A DNA stretch of 64,000 nucleotides from Bin95 sp965220855 (GCA_965220855.1 CBDCQY010000001.1:1364001-1428000); one strand, 5' to 3'; shown: positions 48,557-57,292, numbered from the stretch's first letter. Made by a program: numbers and translations. The notes: generated from the letters alone by a model not told the origin.

Positions 48557-49225
48557 ATGCGGAAGGTGTGGATTTTCGTCACGGTCGCGGCGGTCGCCGT
48601 CGCGGCCATTTTCGCCTATGACCGGTTCTTCGGCGAAACCGGGGAGGCGGGACTGGAGGCGGCTTCCGGCGCGCCCACCGCCGCCGTCGCGGTCGCCAAT
48701 CCGGAGATCAAGCCGGGCGACCATGTGCTGGGCGACCCCGACGCGCCGGTTGCGATCGTCGAATATTCGTCCATGACCTGCCCGCATTGCGCGCATTTCC
48801 ACGCCGAGGGCTACAAGCATCTGAAGGCGACCTATATCGACGCCGGCAAGGTCAAGCTGGTCTTCCGCGACTTCCCGCTCGACCAGCTGGCGCTGCGCGC
48901 GGCCGCGCTCGCGGAATGCATGCCGCCGGAGCGCTATTTCGGCTTCATCGAAATGCTGTTCCAGGGCCAGTCCGACTGGGCGGGCGCGGAGGATCCGATG
49001 GGGGAGCTGGTCCGCCTCGGCAAGCTGGCCGGGCTGGACGAGGCGCGCGCCCAGGCCTGTCTCAGCGACGAGGCCAGGCTGGAGGAGGTCATCCAGGAGC
49101 GGCTGGAGGGCGACCGGCAATATCAGATCGCCTCCACGCCGAGCTTCATCATCAACGCGCAGCGCCATCCGGGCGCGCTGACGGCGGAGGAGCTCGACGC
49201 CGTGCTGCAACCGCTGTTGAACTGA
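48557..49225 (+). CDS. DsbA-family thiol-disulfide oxidoreductase
   Basis: 222 residues. Residues 4-21 (VWIFVTVAAVAVAAIFAY) form an uncleaved membrane anchor or signal peptide. The active site is MTCPHCAHFH (CPHC) near residue 74, with VFRDFPLDQLALRAA, and the cis-Pro loop ASTPSFIIN near 192. It is a periplasmic oxidase or isomerase; the two disulfide-rich autotransporter heads in this window are plausible clients, though this is only inference. No DsbB gene is seen. Confidence 0.9.
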   Translation: MRKVWIFVTVAAVAVAAIFAYDRFFGETGEAGLEAASGAPTAAVAVANPEIKPGDHVLGDPDAPVAIVEYSSMTCPHCAHFHAEGYKHLKATYIDAGKVKLVFRDFPLDQLALRAAALAECMPPERYFGFIEMLFQGQSDWAGAEDPMGELVRLGKLAGLDEARAQACLSDEARLEEVIQERLEGDRQYQIASTPSFIINAQRHPGALTAEELDAVLQPLLN

Positions 49226-49234
49226 GCCGGCCTC

Positions 49235-50188
49235 TCACCCGAACGCCCAGAGCGCGGCGAGCAGGAGGGCGTGCAGGGCGGCCGCGGCGATGAACAGGCG
49301 GAGCGCGCGGCGGATGTCCTCCGGCCTCGCCCGGCTGCGGCCGCGGCCCATCCAGGCGTCCGGCGCCGTTCTGCCTGCGTAGCGGCGCGGTCCCGCCAGC
49401 GCGAGGCCGAGCGCGCCCGCCATGGCGGCCTCCGGCCAGCCGGCATTGGGCGAGCGATGGCGGTGGGCGTCCTCCATGACCGCGCGCCAGGCGCCGTGCG
49501 GGCTGGCGCGGCGAAAGCAGAAGGCCGCCGCCATCACCAGCAGCGCCGCCAGCCGGGCCGGCAGGAAACAGGCCACATCGTCGGCGCGGGCCGACCAGGC
49601 CCCGAAAGCCTCATGGCGCGGCGTGCGATGGCCGATCATGCTGTCCAGCGTGTTGATCGCCTTGAACATGCACAGCCCCGGCAGGCCGAGCAGCAGGAAC
49701 CAGAAGACCGGCGCGACCACGCTGTCGGAGAAGTTCTCCGCCAGCGACTCGATGCCGGCGCGCGCCACGCCATGCGCGTCGAGCGACTCCGGATCGCGCC
49801 CGACGACATGCGAGACCGCCTCGCGCCCTTCCTCGAGCCCGCGCTCCAGCCCCGAGGCGACGGCCGCCACATGGTCGTGAAGGCCGCGCTGGGAGACCAG
49901 CAGAAAGACCAGCAGCAGCGCCGCCGGCCAGCCGAACAGCTCCAGCAGCCAGCCGAGCAGGGCCGCGCCCGCCACTACCAGGGCGAGCGCGAAGGCGCCC
50001 CGCATCCGGCGCTCGCCGGCGTCGAGTTCCGGGCGGTTCAGCCGGCCGTCCAGCCGGTCGATGGCGCGGCCGAGCAGCGCCACCGGATGCGGGATGCGGC
50101 GGAACAGGCGCGGCAGGTCGCCCAGCAGCGCGTCCAGCAGCAGTGCGGCGAGCAGGATCGGGACGGCGCTTGCGGTTCCGTCTATCAT
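49235..50188 (-). CDS. cbiB: Adenosylcobinamide-phosphate synthase (CbiB/CobD)
   Basis: Attaches aminopropanol (phosphate) to adenosylcobyric acid in cobalamin synthesis. 317-residue membrane protein. Family blocks are RIPHPVALLGRAIDRLD, GRDPESLDAHGVARAGIESLAENFSD and KAINTLDSMIGHR; multiple membrane segments follow. ATG 50188 is selected: the frame extends to TTG 50221, but ATG has an AGGA-containing leader. Divergent from the cbiX-led operon across a gap of 32 bases with no cobalamin-riboswitch-like element. Confidence 0.92.
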   Translation of the reverse strand: MIDGTASAVPILLAALLLDALLGDLPRLFRRIPHPVALLGRAIDRLDGRLNRPELDAGERRMRGAFALALVVAGAALLGWLLELFGWPAALLLVFLLVSQRGLHDHVAAVASGLERGLEEGREAVSHVVGRDPESLDAHGVARAGIESLAENFSDSVVAPVFWFLLLGLPGLCMFKAINTLDSMIGHRTPRHEAFGAWSARADDVACFLPARLAALLVMAAAFCFRRASPHGAWRAVMEDAHRHRSPNAGWPEAAMAGALGLALAGPRRYAGRTAPDAWMGRGRSRARPEDIRRALRLFIAAAALHALLLAALWAFG

Positions 50189-50220
50189 GGGCGGCGATCC
50201 TAGCCGAATTGAGAGACGCA

Positions 50221-51180
50221 ATGCCCAAAACCGGAGTCATGGTGTGCGGCCATGGCAGCCGCGACGCCGGCGCGGTTCGCGAGTTCCTGGCCCTTGCCGA
50301 CGGGCTGCGGCCCCGGCTGCCGCAGGAATACGACCTGGAAATCGGCTTCCTGGAATTCGCCCGCCCGGTGATCCGCGACGGGCTGGAGGCGCTGGTCCGG
50401 CGCGGCAACCGGCGCATTCTCGCCGTGCCGGGGATGCTGTTCGCGGCCGGCCATGTGAAGAACGACGTGCCCTCCGAGATCCAGGAATTCGCCCGTGACC
50501 ATCCCGGGATCGACATCCAGCTCGGCCGCGACCTCGCCATCGACGCCAAGCTGCTGCGCGCGGCCGAGGCGCGCATCGCGAGCGTGCTGGAGCCGGGCCG
50601 GGACCTCTCCGACACGCTGCTGACGGTCGTCGGCCGCGGCACCAACGATCCCGACGCCAACTCGAATGTGAGCAAGGTGGCGCGGATGCTCTGGGAGGGG
50701 ATGGGCTTCGGCTGGGCCGAGACCTGCTATTCCGGCGTCGCCCACCCGCGCGTCGATGCGGGGCTGGAGCGCGCCGTCCGGCTCGGCTTCCGGCGGATCG
50801 TGGTCTTCCCCTATTTCCTGTTCACCGGCGTGCTGGTGCGGCGCATTTACGATCAGGCCGACGAGGTGGCCCGGGCGCACCCGGAGGTCGCCTTCCTCAA
50901 GGCGCCCTATCTCAACGACCATCCGCTGGTGCTCGACAGCTTCGCCGAGCGGGTCGGGGAAATCCTGACCGGCGACAACCGGATGAATTGCGGGCTGTGC
51001 AAATATCGCGAACGCATCGTCGGGCGCGAGGAGGAGCAGGGAGCGCCGCAGGTCGGCCACCACCACCATGTGCGCGGCGGCGGACACGGGCACTCCCACG
51101 ACCACGATCATCATCATCACCACCACCATCACGACCACGATCATCATCGCGGGCATGGCCACGAACAGGAGCGGGGCTGA
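50221..51180 (+). CDS. cbiX: Sirohydrochlorin cobaltochelatase with histidine-rich tail
   Basis: Inserts cobalt into sirohydrochlorin. 319 residues, two chelatase domains: the first VMVCGHGSRDAGAV with GMLFAAGHVKNDVP (His ligands), the second LTVVGRGTNDPDANSNV, then GFRRIVVFPYFLFTGVLV. MNCGLCKYR near residue 258 resembles the cysteine pair that holds a 4Fe-4S cluster in long CbiX. The last about 40 residues are extremely His/Gly/Asp-rich, with one run of eight His, likely a cobalt reservoir. ATG 50221. First of six genes with 4-base overlaps or very short gaps, a single operon. Confidence 0.93.
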   Translation: MPKTGVMVCGHGSRDAGAVREFLALADGLRPRLPQEYDLEIGFLEFARPVIRDGLEALVRRGNRRILAVPGMLFAAGHVKNDVPSEIQEFARDHPGIDIQLGRDLAIDAKLLRAAEARIASVLEPGRDLSDTLLTVVGRGTNDPDANSNVSKVARMLWEGMGFGWAETCYSGVAHPRVDAGLERAVRLGFRRIVVFPYFLFTGVLVRRIYDQADEVARAHPEVAFLKAPYLNDHPLVLDSFAERVGEILTGDNRMNCGLCKYRERIVGREEEQGAPQVGHHHHVRGGGHGHSHDHDHHHHHHHHDHDHHRGHGHEQERG

Positions 51181-51188
51181 GAGCGCCG

Positions 51189-51800
51189 ATGCCGGCCTAT
51201 CTCCGCGATCCGGCGGCGATCTATCGCCTCTCCTTCCAGATCGCGCGCCGGGAAACCGACCTCTCGCGCCTGCCACCCTGCGCGCACGACCTCGCGCTGC
51301 GGCTGGTCCACGCCTGCGGCCGGCCGGAGGTCGCGCAGGAGCTGATGCTCAGCCCCGGCGTCGTCGAGCGGCTGCAGGCGGCGCTCGCCGCCGGCGCGCC
51401 GCTTATCGCCGACAGCCGCATGACGGCGGAAGGCATTACCGGGCGCCGGGCGCTCTGCCTGATCGCCGACCCGGAGGTCGCGGCCGCCGCCTCCGCCGGC
51501 GGGCGCACCCGCGCGATGGCGGCCATGGACGCGCTGGCGGACCGCTTCCAGGGTGCGGTCGTGGTCATCGGCAATGCGCCGACGGCGCTCTTCCGGCTGC
51601 TGGAACTGGTGGCCGGCGGCGCGCCGGCTCCGCTCGCCGTGCTGGGCTTTCCGGTCGGCTTCGTGGGCGCGGCCGAGTCCAAGGCGGCGCTCGCGGAGAG
51701 CGGCCTGCCGCATATCGCGCTGCGCGGCCGCGCGGGCGGCAGCGCGCTGGCGGCCGCCGCGGTCAACGCCCTCTTGCATCCGGGCGAGTGGGGCGCATGA
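51189..51800 (+). CDS. cobH: Precorrin-8X methylmutase (CobH/CbiC)
   Basis: Moves the methyl group from C-11 to C-12 to give hydrogenobyrinate or cobyrinate. 203 residues. Family blocks: YLRDPAAIYRLSFQIARRET, IADSRMTAEGITGRR, VVIGNAPTALFRLLEL and GFPVGFVGAAESKAAL with the catalytic His region at GLPHIALRGR. ATG 51189; the upstream open frame runs through cbiX only as a shadow. The stop overlaps the ATG of cobL. Confidence 0.93.
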   Translation: MPAYLRDPAAIYRLSFQIARRETDLSRLPPCAHDLALRLVHACGRPEVAQELMLSPGVVERLQAALAAGAPLIADSRMTAEGITGRRALCLIADPEVAAAASAGGRTRAMAAMDALADRFQGAVVVIGNAPTALFRLLELVAGGAPAPLAVLGFPVGFVGAAESKAALAESGLPHIALRGRAGGSALAAAAVNALLHPGEWGA

Positions 51801-52987
51801 CCGCCTGGCTGACCGTGCTCGGCGTCGGCGAGGACGGGCTGGACGCGGCCGGCCGGGCGGCGGTCGAGAGCGCCGCCCTGCTGGTCGGCGGCGAGCGTCA
51901 CCTGGCGCTCGCCGGCCCGGCGTCGGCGGCCGAGCGCCTGGTCTGGCAGCGCCCGCTCTCGCGCACCATCGACGCCATTCTCGCCCGCCGGCCGGCGCCG
52001 GTCGCGGTGCTGGCGACCGGCGACCCGATGTGGTTCGGCATCGGCGCGGCGCTCGCCCGGCGGGTTCCGGCGGATGAGATGCGCATCCTGCCGGTCGCCG
52101 GCGCCTTCTCGCTGGCGGCCGCGCGCCTGGCCTGGCCGCTGGAGGGCGTGGCGGCCTTCTCGCTGCACGGTCGGCCGCTGGGCCTGCTGGCGCTGCATGT
52201 CGCGCCCGGCGCGCGCCTGCTGGCGCTCTCGCACGACGGCGGCACGCCGGCGGGCGTGGCCGACTGGCTCACGCGCCACGGTTACGGGGCGAGCCGCATG
52301 ACCGCGCTCTCCCATATGGGCGGCCCGCTGGAGGCGCGACGCGACGGACGCGCCGACGAGTGGTCGGGCGAGACGCCCGACCTCAACACGCTGGCGATCG
52401 AATGCGTGGCCGGCCCCGAGGCCCGCATCCTGTCGCGCGCGCCGGGCCTGCCGGACGAGCTGTTCGAGCATGACGGGATGCTGACGCGCGCGCATGTCCG
52501 CGCGGCGACGCTCTCGCTGCTGGCGCCGACGCCGGGCGCGCGCCTCTGGGACATCGGCGCGGGCTCGGGCGCGATCGCCATCGAGTGGATGCGCGCCGGC
52601 GGCCGGGCCAGCGCCGTCGAACCGGTGGCGGAGCGCCGGGCCGTCATCGCGCGCAACGCCGAGGCGCTGGGCGCACCGTGGCTGGAGTTGCATGACGGCC
52701 GCGCGCCGGAGGCGCTGGAGGGCCTGCCGGCCCCGGATGCGGTGTTCGTCGGCGGGGGCCTCTCCGCCGAGGGCGTGCTGGAGGCGGCCTGGGCGGCGCT
52801 CGGGCCGTCGGGGCGGCTGGTCGCCAACGCGGTCACGCTGGAAGGCGAGGCGCGGCTGCTGCGCGCGCGCGCCGAACTGGGCGGCGAGCTCTGGCGCATC
52901 GCGACCGCCGCGGCCGGTCCGGTCGGGCGCTTCCAGGCCTTCCGCCCCGCCATGACCGTCACGCAATGGGCGGTGCGGAAGCCGTGA
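51797..52987 (+). CDS. cobL: Bifunctional precorrin-6Y methyltransferase/decarboxylase (CobL/CbiET)
   Basis: Methylates C-5 and C-15 and removes the C-12 acetate carboxyl. 396 residues with two SAM domains: the N-terminal CbiE part (LTVLGVGEDGLDAAGRAA, VLATGDPMWFG) and the C-terminal CbiT part (LWDIGAGSGAIAIEWMRAG near 250, PDAVFVGGGLS). HDGMLTRAHVRAATLSLL is the linker block before CbiT. ATG 51797 overlaps the cobH stop (ATGA). Confidence 0.93.
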   Translation: MTAWLTVLGVGEDGLDAAGRAAVESAALLVGGERHLALAGPASAAERLVWQRPLSRTIDAILARRPAPVAVLATGDPMWFGIGAALARRVPADEMRILPVAGAFSLAAARLAWPLEGVAAFSLHGRPLGLLALHVAPGARLLALSHDGGTPAGVADWLTRHGYGASRMTALSHMGGPLEARRDGRADEWSGETPDLNTLAIECVAGPEARILSRAPGLPDELFEHDGMLTRAHVRAATLSLLAPTPGARLWDIGAGSGAIAIEWMRAGGRASAVEPVAERRAVIARNAEALGAPWLELHDGRAPEALEGLPAPDAVFVGGGLSAEGVLEAAWAALGPSGRLVANAVTLEGEARLLRARAELGGELWRIATAAAGPVGRFQAFRPAMTVTQWAVRKP

Positions 52988-53703
52988 CCGGCCGGTCGCC
53001 GCGCGCCTGGGTGGCGGGCGTCGGGGTCGGTCCGGGCGACCCGGAACTGCTGACGCTCAAGGCGCTGCGCATCGTGCGCAAGGCGGATGTGCTGGCCTAT
53101 CCGGCCCCGCTCGAAGGCGAGAGCTTCGCGCGCCGGGTGGTCGCGCCGCATCTCGACGGCCCCGCCATCGAACTGCCGATCCGCATGCCGATGTCTCCGT
53201 CGCGCTTCCCGGCCCAGCCGGTCTATGACCGGGCGGCGGACGCTATCGGGGCGCATCTCGAAGCCGGCCGGGGCGTGGCGGTGCTCTGCCAGGGCGATCC
53301 GTTCTTCTACGGCTCCTTCCTCTATCTGTTCGCGCGGCTCGCGGAAGACTGGCCGGTCGAGGTGGTGCCCGGCGTCTCGGCGCTGACCGCCTGCGCGGCC
53401 GTCGCCGGCCGACCGCTCGCCACGCGCAACGATGCGCTCGCGGTGCTGCCCGCGCCGCTCGACGATGCGGCGCTGGAGGCCAGGCTCGCCGCCTGCGACG
53501 CGGCCGCGCTGGTCAAGGTCGGGCGGCATTTCGGGCGCATCCGCGCCCTGCTCGCCCGGCTGCAACTCGCGGACCGCGCCTGCCTGGTCGTCCATGCCGG
53601 GCTGCCGGACGAGCGCGTGCTCGCCCTCGACGCCGTGGGCCCCGAGGATGCGCCCTATTTCTCCACCATCCTGCTGCACAAGCGGGGCAGGGCGTGGCGA
53701 TGA
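52984..53703 (+). CDS. cobI: Precorrin-2 C20-methyltransferase (CobI/CbiL)
   Basis: SAM-dependent C-20 methylation of (cobalt-)precorrin-2. 239 residues from GTG 52984, which overlaps the cobL stop (GTGA) as in the rest of the operon; ATG 52966 would add six residues. SAM-binding blocks are VGVGPGDPELLTLKALR and VLCQGDPFFYGSF; VEVVPGVSALTACAAVAG follows. The ATG of the next gene overlaps its stop. Confidence 0.93.
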   Translation: MTGRSPRAWVAGVGVGPGDPELLTLKALRIVRKADVLAYPAPLEGESFARRVVAPHLDGPAIELPIRMPMSPSRFPAQPVYDRAADAIGAHLEAGRGVAVLCQGDPFFYGSFLYLFARLAEDWPVEVVPGVSALTACAAVAGRPLATRNDALAVLPAPLDDAALEARLAACDAAALVKVGRHFGRIRALLARLQLADRACLVVHAGLPDERVLALDAVGPEDAPYFSTILLHKRGRAWR

Positions 53704-55340
53704 CGGTCGCGGTGGTGCTGAACGCGCGCGGCGCGGCGCTGGCCCGGCGGCTGGAGCTGGAGAGCGTCGGGCTGGAGGCGCTGGAGGAGCGCTTCGCCGC
53801 CGGAGAGCCGATCGTCGCCATCATGGCCGCCGGCATCGTCATCCGCCGCCTGGCCCCGCTGCTGGCGGGAAAGCGGACCGACGCGCCGGTCGTCGCCCTG
53901 GCGGAGGACGGCAGCGCGGTCGCGCCCCTGCTCGGCGGGCATCGGGGCGCGAACCGGCTGGCGCGCGAACTCGCCCGGCGGCTCGGCGTGGCGGCGGCGG
54001 TGACCACGGCGAGCGACGCGCTGTTCGGCGTGGCGCTGGACGACCCGCCGCCCGGCTGGACGCTCGCCAATCCCGAGATGGCGAAGCCGGTCATGGCGGC
54101 GCTGATCCGTGGGGAGCCGGTGCGGCTCCGGGTCGAGGCCGGCGACGCGCGCTGGCTCGCCCGGCTGCCCTGGTCGGAGGAGGGGCGCCGGTCGGTCCGC
54201 GTCTCGGACCGCTCCGCGCCGCCGGGCGAGGACGAACTGCTGCTGCATCCGCCGAGCCTCGCGCTGGGCGTCGGGCTGGAGCGGGACGCGCCTGCGCCCT
54301 CGCTGCTGGATCATGTGGCAAGGACGCTGGCCGCGGCCGGGCTGGCGCGGGCCTCGGTCGCGCTCGCTGCGACGCTCGACCTGAAGGCCGACGAGCCGGC
54401 CGTCGCGGCGCTCGACCTGCCGCTTCGCACCTTCGACGCCGCCACGCTCCGGCGCGTGCCCGCGCCCAATCCCTCGCAGATCGTGGCGGCGGCGGTCGGC
54501 ACGCCGAGCGTGGCCGAGGCGGCCGCCCTTGCGGCGGCGGGCGACGGGGCGGAACTGGTCGCGCCCAAGCGTATCGGCCGGCGCGTCACCGCTGCCGTCG
54601 CCCGCATCGCGCCGCCGCCCGGCCGGCTGACCGTGGCCGGAATAGGCCCCGGCGACCCGGCCATGCGCACGGCGGAGGTCGAGGCCGCGATCTCGGCCGC
54701 GAGCGATGTCGTCGGCTATGCGCCCTATCTCGACCTGGTGGCGGACCTCACCGGAACCGCGCGCCGCCACCCGATGCCGATCGGCAGCGAGGCGGCGCGC
54801 GTCGATCTGGCGCTCAGGCTCGCGGGAGAAGGCCGCGAGGTCGCGCTGCTGGCCTCGGGCGACGCCGGCGTCTATGCGCTGGCGGGGCTGGCGCTGGAGC
54901 GCGGCCCGGCGGCGCTGCCCATCGCCGTGCTGCCCGGCGTCTCGGCCATGCAGGCGGCGGCGGCGCGGGCCGGCGCGCCGCTCGGCCACGATTTCGCGGC
55001 GATCTCGCTCTCCGACCTGCTGACGCCGCCGGAGACCATTCGCGCGCGCGTCGAGGCGGCGGCGGCGGCGGACTTCGTCATCGCCTTCTACAATCCGGCC
55101 TCGAAGACGCGGCGCCGGCCGCTGGCCGAGGCGCTGGAGACGCTCGCCCGCCACCGCGCGCCGACGACGCCCGTGGTCCGGGCGCGCAATCTCGGCCGGC
55201 CGGGAGAGGAGGTCGCGATCGGGACGCTGGCGGAACTCGACCCGGAGCGCGTCGATATGAACACCGTGCTGATCGTCGGCAACAGCCGCAGTTTCCTGCG
55301 CCACGGCCGCGTGGTCACGCCGCGCGGCTATCCGGCATGA
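53700..55340 (+). CDS. cobJ: CbiG - precorrin-3B C17-methyltransferase (CobJ/CbiH) fusion
   Basis: 546 residues, two enzymes in one chain. Residues 1-305 are CbiG-like: IVAIMAAGIVIRRLAPLL, VVALAEDGSAVAPLLGGHRG and LARELARRLGVAAAVTTASD, then the CbiG C-terminal/CobE-like part (VGLERDAPAPSLLDHV). Residues about 308-546 are CobJ/CbiH: LTVAGIGPGDPAMRTAEVE, VVGYAPYLDLV, VALLASGDAGVYALAGLAL, VLPGVSAMQAAAARAGAPLG, AFYNPASKTRR. CbiG opens the ring lactone in the cobalt-early pathway; CobJ contracts the ring. ATG 53700 overlaps the cobI stop; GTG 53694 is less likely. Confidence 0.9.
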   Translation: MTVAVVLNARGAALARRLELESVGLEALEERFAAGEPIVAIMAAGIVIRRLAPLLAGKRTDAPVVALAEDGSAVAPLLGGHRGANRLARELARRLGVAAAVTTASDALFGVALDDPPPGWTLANPEMAKPVMAALIRGEPVRLRVEAGDARWLARLPWSEEGRRSVRVSDRSAPPGEDELLLHPPSLALGVGLERDAPAPSLLDHVARTLAAAGLARASVALAATLDLKADEPAVAALDLPLRTFDAATLRRVPAPNPSQIVAAAVGTPSVAEAAALAAAGDGAELVAPKRIGRRVTAAVARIAPPPGRLTVAGIGPGDPAMRTAEVEAAISAASDVVGYAPYLDLVADLTGTARRHPMPIGSEAARVDLALRLAGEGREVALLASGDAGVYALAGLALERGPAALPIAVLPGVSAMQAAAARAGAPLGHDFAAISLSDLLTPPETIRARVEAAAAADFVIAFYNPASKTRRRPLAEALETLARHRAPTTPVVRARNLGRPGEEVAIGTLAELDPERVDMNTVLIVGNSRSFLRHGRVVTPRGYPA

Positions 55341-56098
55341 CGGTGCATTTCATCGGCGCGGGGCCGGGCGCGCCGGACCTCATCACGCTGCGCGGGCTGC
55401 GCCTGATCCGCCGCTCGCCGGTGGTGCTCTACGCCGGCTCGCTGGTGCCGGCGGAGGTCGTGGCCGAGGCGCCGGCGGGCGCGCTGGTCCGCGACAGCGC
55501 CGCCATGACGCTCGACGAGATCGAGGCGCTGTTCGTCGAGGCCGAGGCGGCCGGGCGGGATGTCGCGCGGGTGCATTCCGGCGACCCCTCTCTCTACGGG
55601 GCCATCGCCGAGCAGATCGCGCGGCTGGAGCGGCTCGGCATCGCCTATACGATCACGCCGGGCGTGCCGGCCTTCGCCGCCGCCGCCGCCGCGCTCGGCC
55701 TGGAACTGACGCTGCCCGGCGTCGCCCAGACCGTGACGCTGACCCGCACGGCCGTGCGCGCCACGCCCATGCCCGAAGGCGAACACCTGGCCGCCCAGGC
55801 GGAGAGCGGCGGCACGCTCGCCATCCACCTCTCGACCGCCAATCTCGCCCGCGTGGTGCGCGACCTGCTGCCGGCGCTCGGGCCGGACTGTCCGGCGGCG
55901 GTGGTCTGGCGCGCCAGCCAGCCGGAGCAGCGCATCGTGACCGGCACGCTCGCCACCATCCGCGAGCGGGTGAAGGCGGCGGGCTTCACTCGGACGGCGC
56001 TGATCCTGGTCGGTCGGGCGCTGGGCGCGCGCGAATTTCAGGAGAGCCGGCTTTACGATCCGGCGCACCATCACGCATCGCGACCGCGGCGGCGATGA
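55337..56098 (+). CDS. cobM: Precorrin-4 C11-methyltransferase (CobM/CbiF)
   Basis: SAM-dependent C-11 methylation. 253 residues. VHFIGAGPGAPDLITLRG at the start, VVLYAGSLVPAEVV, VARVHSGDPSLYGAIAEQ, ITPGVPAFAAAAAALG and VWRASQPEQRIVTGTL are the family order. ATG 55337 overlaps the previous stop. The last 113 bases run antisense to the 3' end of the convergent Nudix gene. It is the last cobalamin gene seen; cobA, cobK/cbiJ, cobF or cbiD, and cobB are not in the window. Confidence 0.93.
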   Translation: MTVHFIGAGPGAPDLITLRGLRLIRRSPVVLYAGSLVPAEVVAEAPAGALVRDSAAMTLDEIEALFVEAEAAGRDVARVHSGDPSLYGAIAEQIARLERLGIAYTITPGVPAFAAAAAALGLELTLPGVAQTVTLTRTAVRATPMPEGEHLAAQAESGGTLAIHLSTANLARVVRDLLPALGPDCPAAVVWRASQPEQRIVTGTLATIRERVKAAGFTRTALILVGRALGAREFQESRLYDPAHHHASRPRRR

Positions 56099-56489
56099 TG
56101 CGCCGCGTCTCCGACCAGAGCCGGTAGCCGTCGAGGCCGGCGAGCGGCGTCCAGCGCGCTTCGGCCGCGTCGTCGCCCGCCACGGCCTCGCCCGAGAGCC
56201 ATTCGGCGGCGAAATCGACCAGCGTGTAGTGGCTGACGACGGCCCCGGCCGCATCGCGGCGGACGCCATCGACCACATCGACCAGGCCGAGCAGGGCGAT
56301 CTCGACGCCGGTCTCTTCCCGGACCTCGCGGCGCGCGGCCTCGCGGACCGTCTCGCCCAGCTCCTGCTTGCCGCCCGGAATGCTCCACTCGCCCTGTCTC
56401 GGCGGCCTGCCGCGCCGGACCAGCAGCACCTCGGCCCCGCGCAGCACGACGACGCCGACCCCGACCACGGGCCGCCCGGAGCCGGCCAT
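55986..56489 (-). CDS. NUDIX hydrolase
   Basis: 167 residues from ATG 56489 behind GGGGAGGG. The Nudix box is GGKQELGETVREAARREVREETGVEI (G-x5-E-x7-REUxEExGU), near residues 38-63. It hydrolyses a nucleoside diphosphate linked to another group; the domain resembles MutT/ADP-ribose pyrophosphatase types, but specificity cannot be told. The tail after residue 135 is Arg/Pro-rich and overlaps cobM antisense. It lies 19 bp downstream of phaB on the same strand. Confidence 0.9.
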   Translation of the reverse strand: MAGSGRPVVGVGVVVLRGAEVLLVRRGRPPRQGEWSIPGGKQELGETVREAARREVREETGVEIALLGLVDVVDGVRRDAAGAVVSHYTLVDFAAEWLSGEAVAGDDAAEARWTPLAGLDGYRLWSETRRIIAAAVAMRDGAPDRKAGSPEIRARPAPDRPGSAPSE

Positions 56490-56508
56490 CGAACCCTCCC
56501 CTCGCGGA

Positions 56509-57231
56509 TCAGGCCATATACTGGCCGCCATTGACCGAGACTGTCGAGCCGGTCACGAAGCAGGCGTCGTCCGCCACCAGGAAGCGCACCACATGGCAGA
56601 TCTCCCTCGGGTCGCCGAAGCGCCCGACGGGAATCTTGCTCTTGATCGCGTCCTGCACGCGCTCCGGCACCGCGCGCACCATGTCGGTATCGACATAGCC
56701 GGGGCAGATCGCGTTGACGGTGACGCCCTTGGGCGCGCTCTCCAGCGCCAGCGCCTTGGTGAAGCCCAGAATGCCGGCCTTGGCGGCGGCGTAGTTGGTC
56801 TGCCCGATCTGGCCCGCCTGGCCGTTGACCGAGGAGATGTTGACGATGCGCCCGAAGCCCCGGTCGCGCATCTTGCCGATCACCACCCGGCACATGTTGA
56901 AGCAGGAGGTGAGATTGGTCTCGATCACCTCATGCCAGGCGTCCTCCGGCATCCGGTGCAGGAAGACATCGTGCGTGATGCCGGCATTGTTGACCAGGAT
57001 ATCGACCGGGCCGTAGCTCTCCTCGATCTCGTGCACCGCCCGGTCGCAGGCGGCGTAGTCGGCGACGTCGAAGGACTGGATGTCGATGCCGGTCTCCTCG
57101 TGGAAGCGCTGGGCGCGCTCGAAATTGCGGTGGAAGCTGGCGATCACGGTGTAGCCGTCGGCCTGCATCCCGCGCGAGATTTCGGCGCCGATGCCCCGCG
57201 TGCCTCCGGTGATAAGTGCGACTCTCGGCAT
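56509..57231 (-). CDS. phaB: Acetoacetyl-CoA reductase
   Basis: Reduces acetoacetyl-CoA to (R)-3-hydroxybutyryl-CoA with NADPH for polyhydroxybutyrate synthesis. 240 residues: LITGGTRGIG at 6-15, NNAG near 90, NISSVNGQAGQIGQTNYAAAKAG with the catalytic Ser-Tyr-Lys, ending TGSTVSVNGGQYMA. The segments VNGQAGQ.GQTNY and NGGQYM are diagnostic of PhaB rather than FabG. ATG 57231 behind AAGGAGG. It shares a strand with the PhaC-like gene upstream and has possible PhaR sites in its leader. Confidence 0.93.
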   Translation of the reverse strand: MPRVALITGGTRGIGAEISRGMQADGYTVIASFHRNFERAQRFHEETGIDIQSFDVADYAACDRAVHEIEESYGPVDILVNNAGITHDVFLHRMPEDAWHEVIETNLTSCFNMCRVVIGKMRDRGFGRIVNISSVNGQAGQIGQTNYAAAKAGILGFTKALALESAPKGVTVNAICPGYVDTDMVRAVPERVQDAIKSKIPVGRFGDPREICHVVRFLVADDACFVTGSTVSVNGGQYMA

Positions 57232-57251
57232 GGCGCCGACCCTCCTTCATG

Positions 57252-57292
57252 TTGCAACGCACAACAGATAGCGATTGAATGCTGCATCGCAA
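57252..57292 (-). promoter_or_regulatory. Candidate PhaR-binding sites in the phaB leader
   Basis: On the minus strand the leader contains TTGC-GAT-GCAG, close to the CTGC-N3/4-GCAG PhaR motif of Rhodobacter, and a second TGC-rich element TGCGTTGCAAC. TTGCGA and TATCTG 16 bases apart could be the promoter. A phaR gene is nearby at 60083. Pattern match only. Confidence 0.35.

Noticed and set aside
49226..50220. A cobalamin riboswitch near the cob operon
   Set aside because: Only 32 bases separate the divergent cbiB and cbiX starts, and no B12-box-like sequence is visible.
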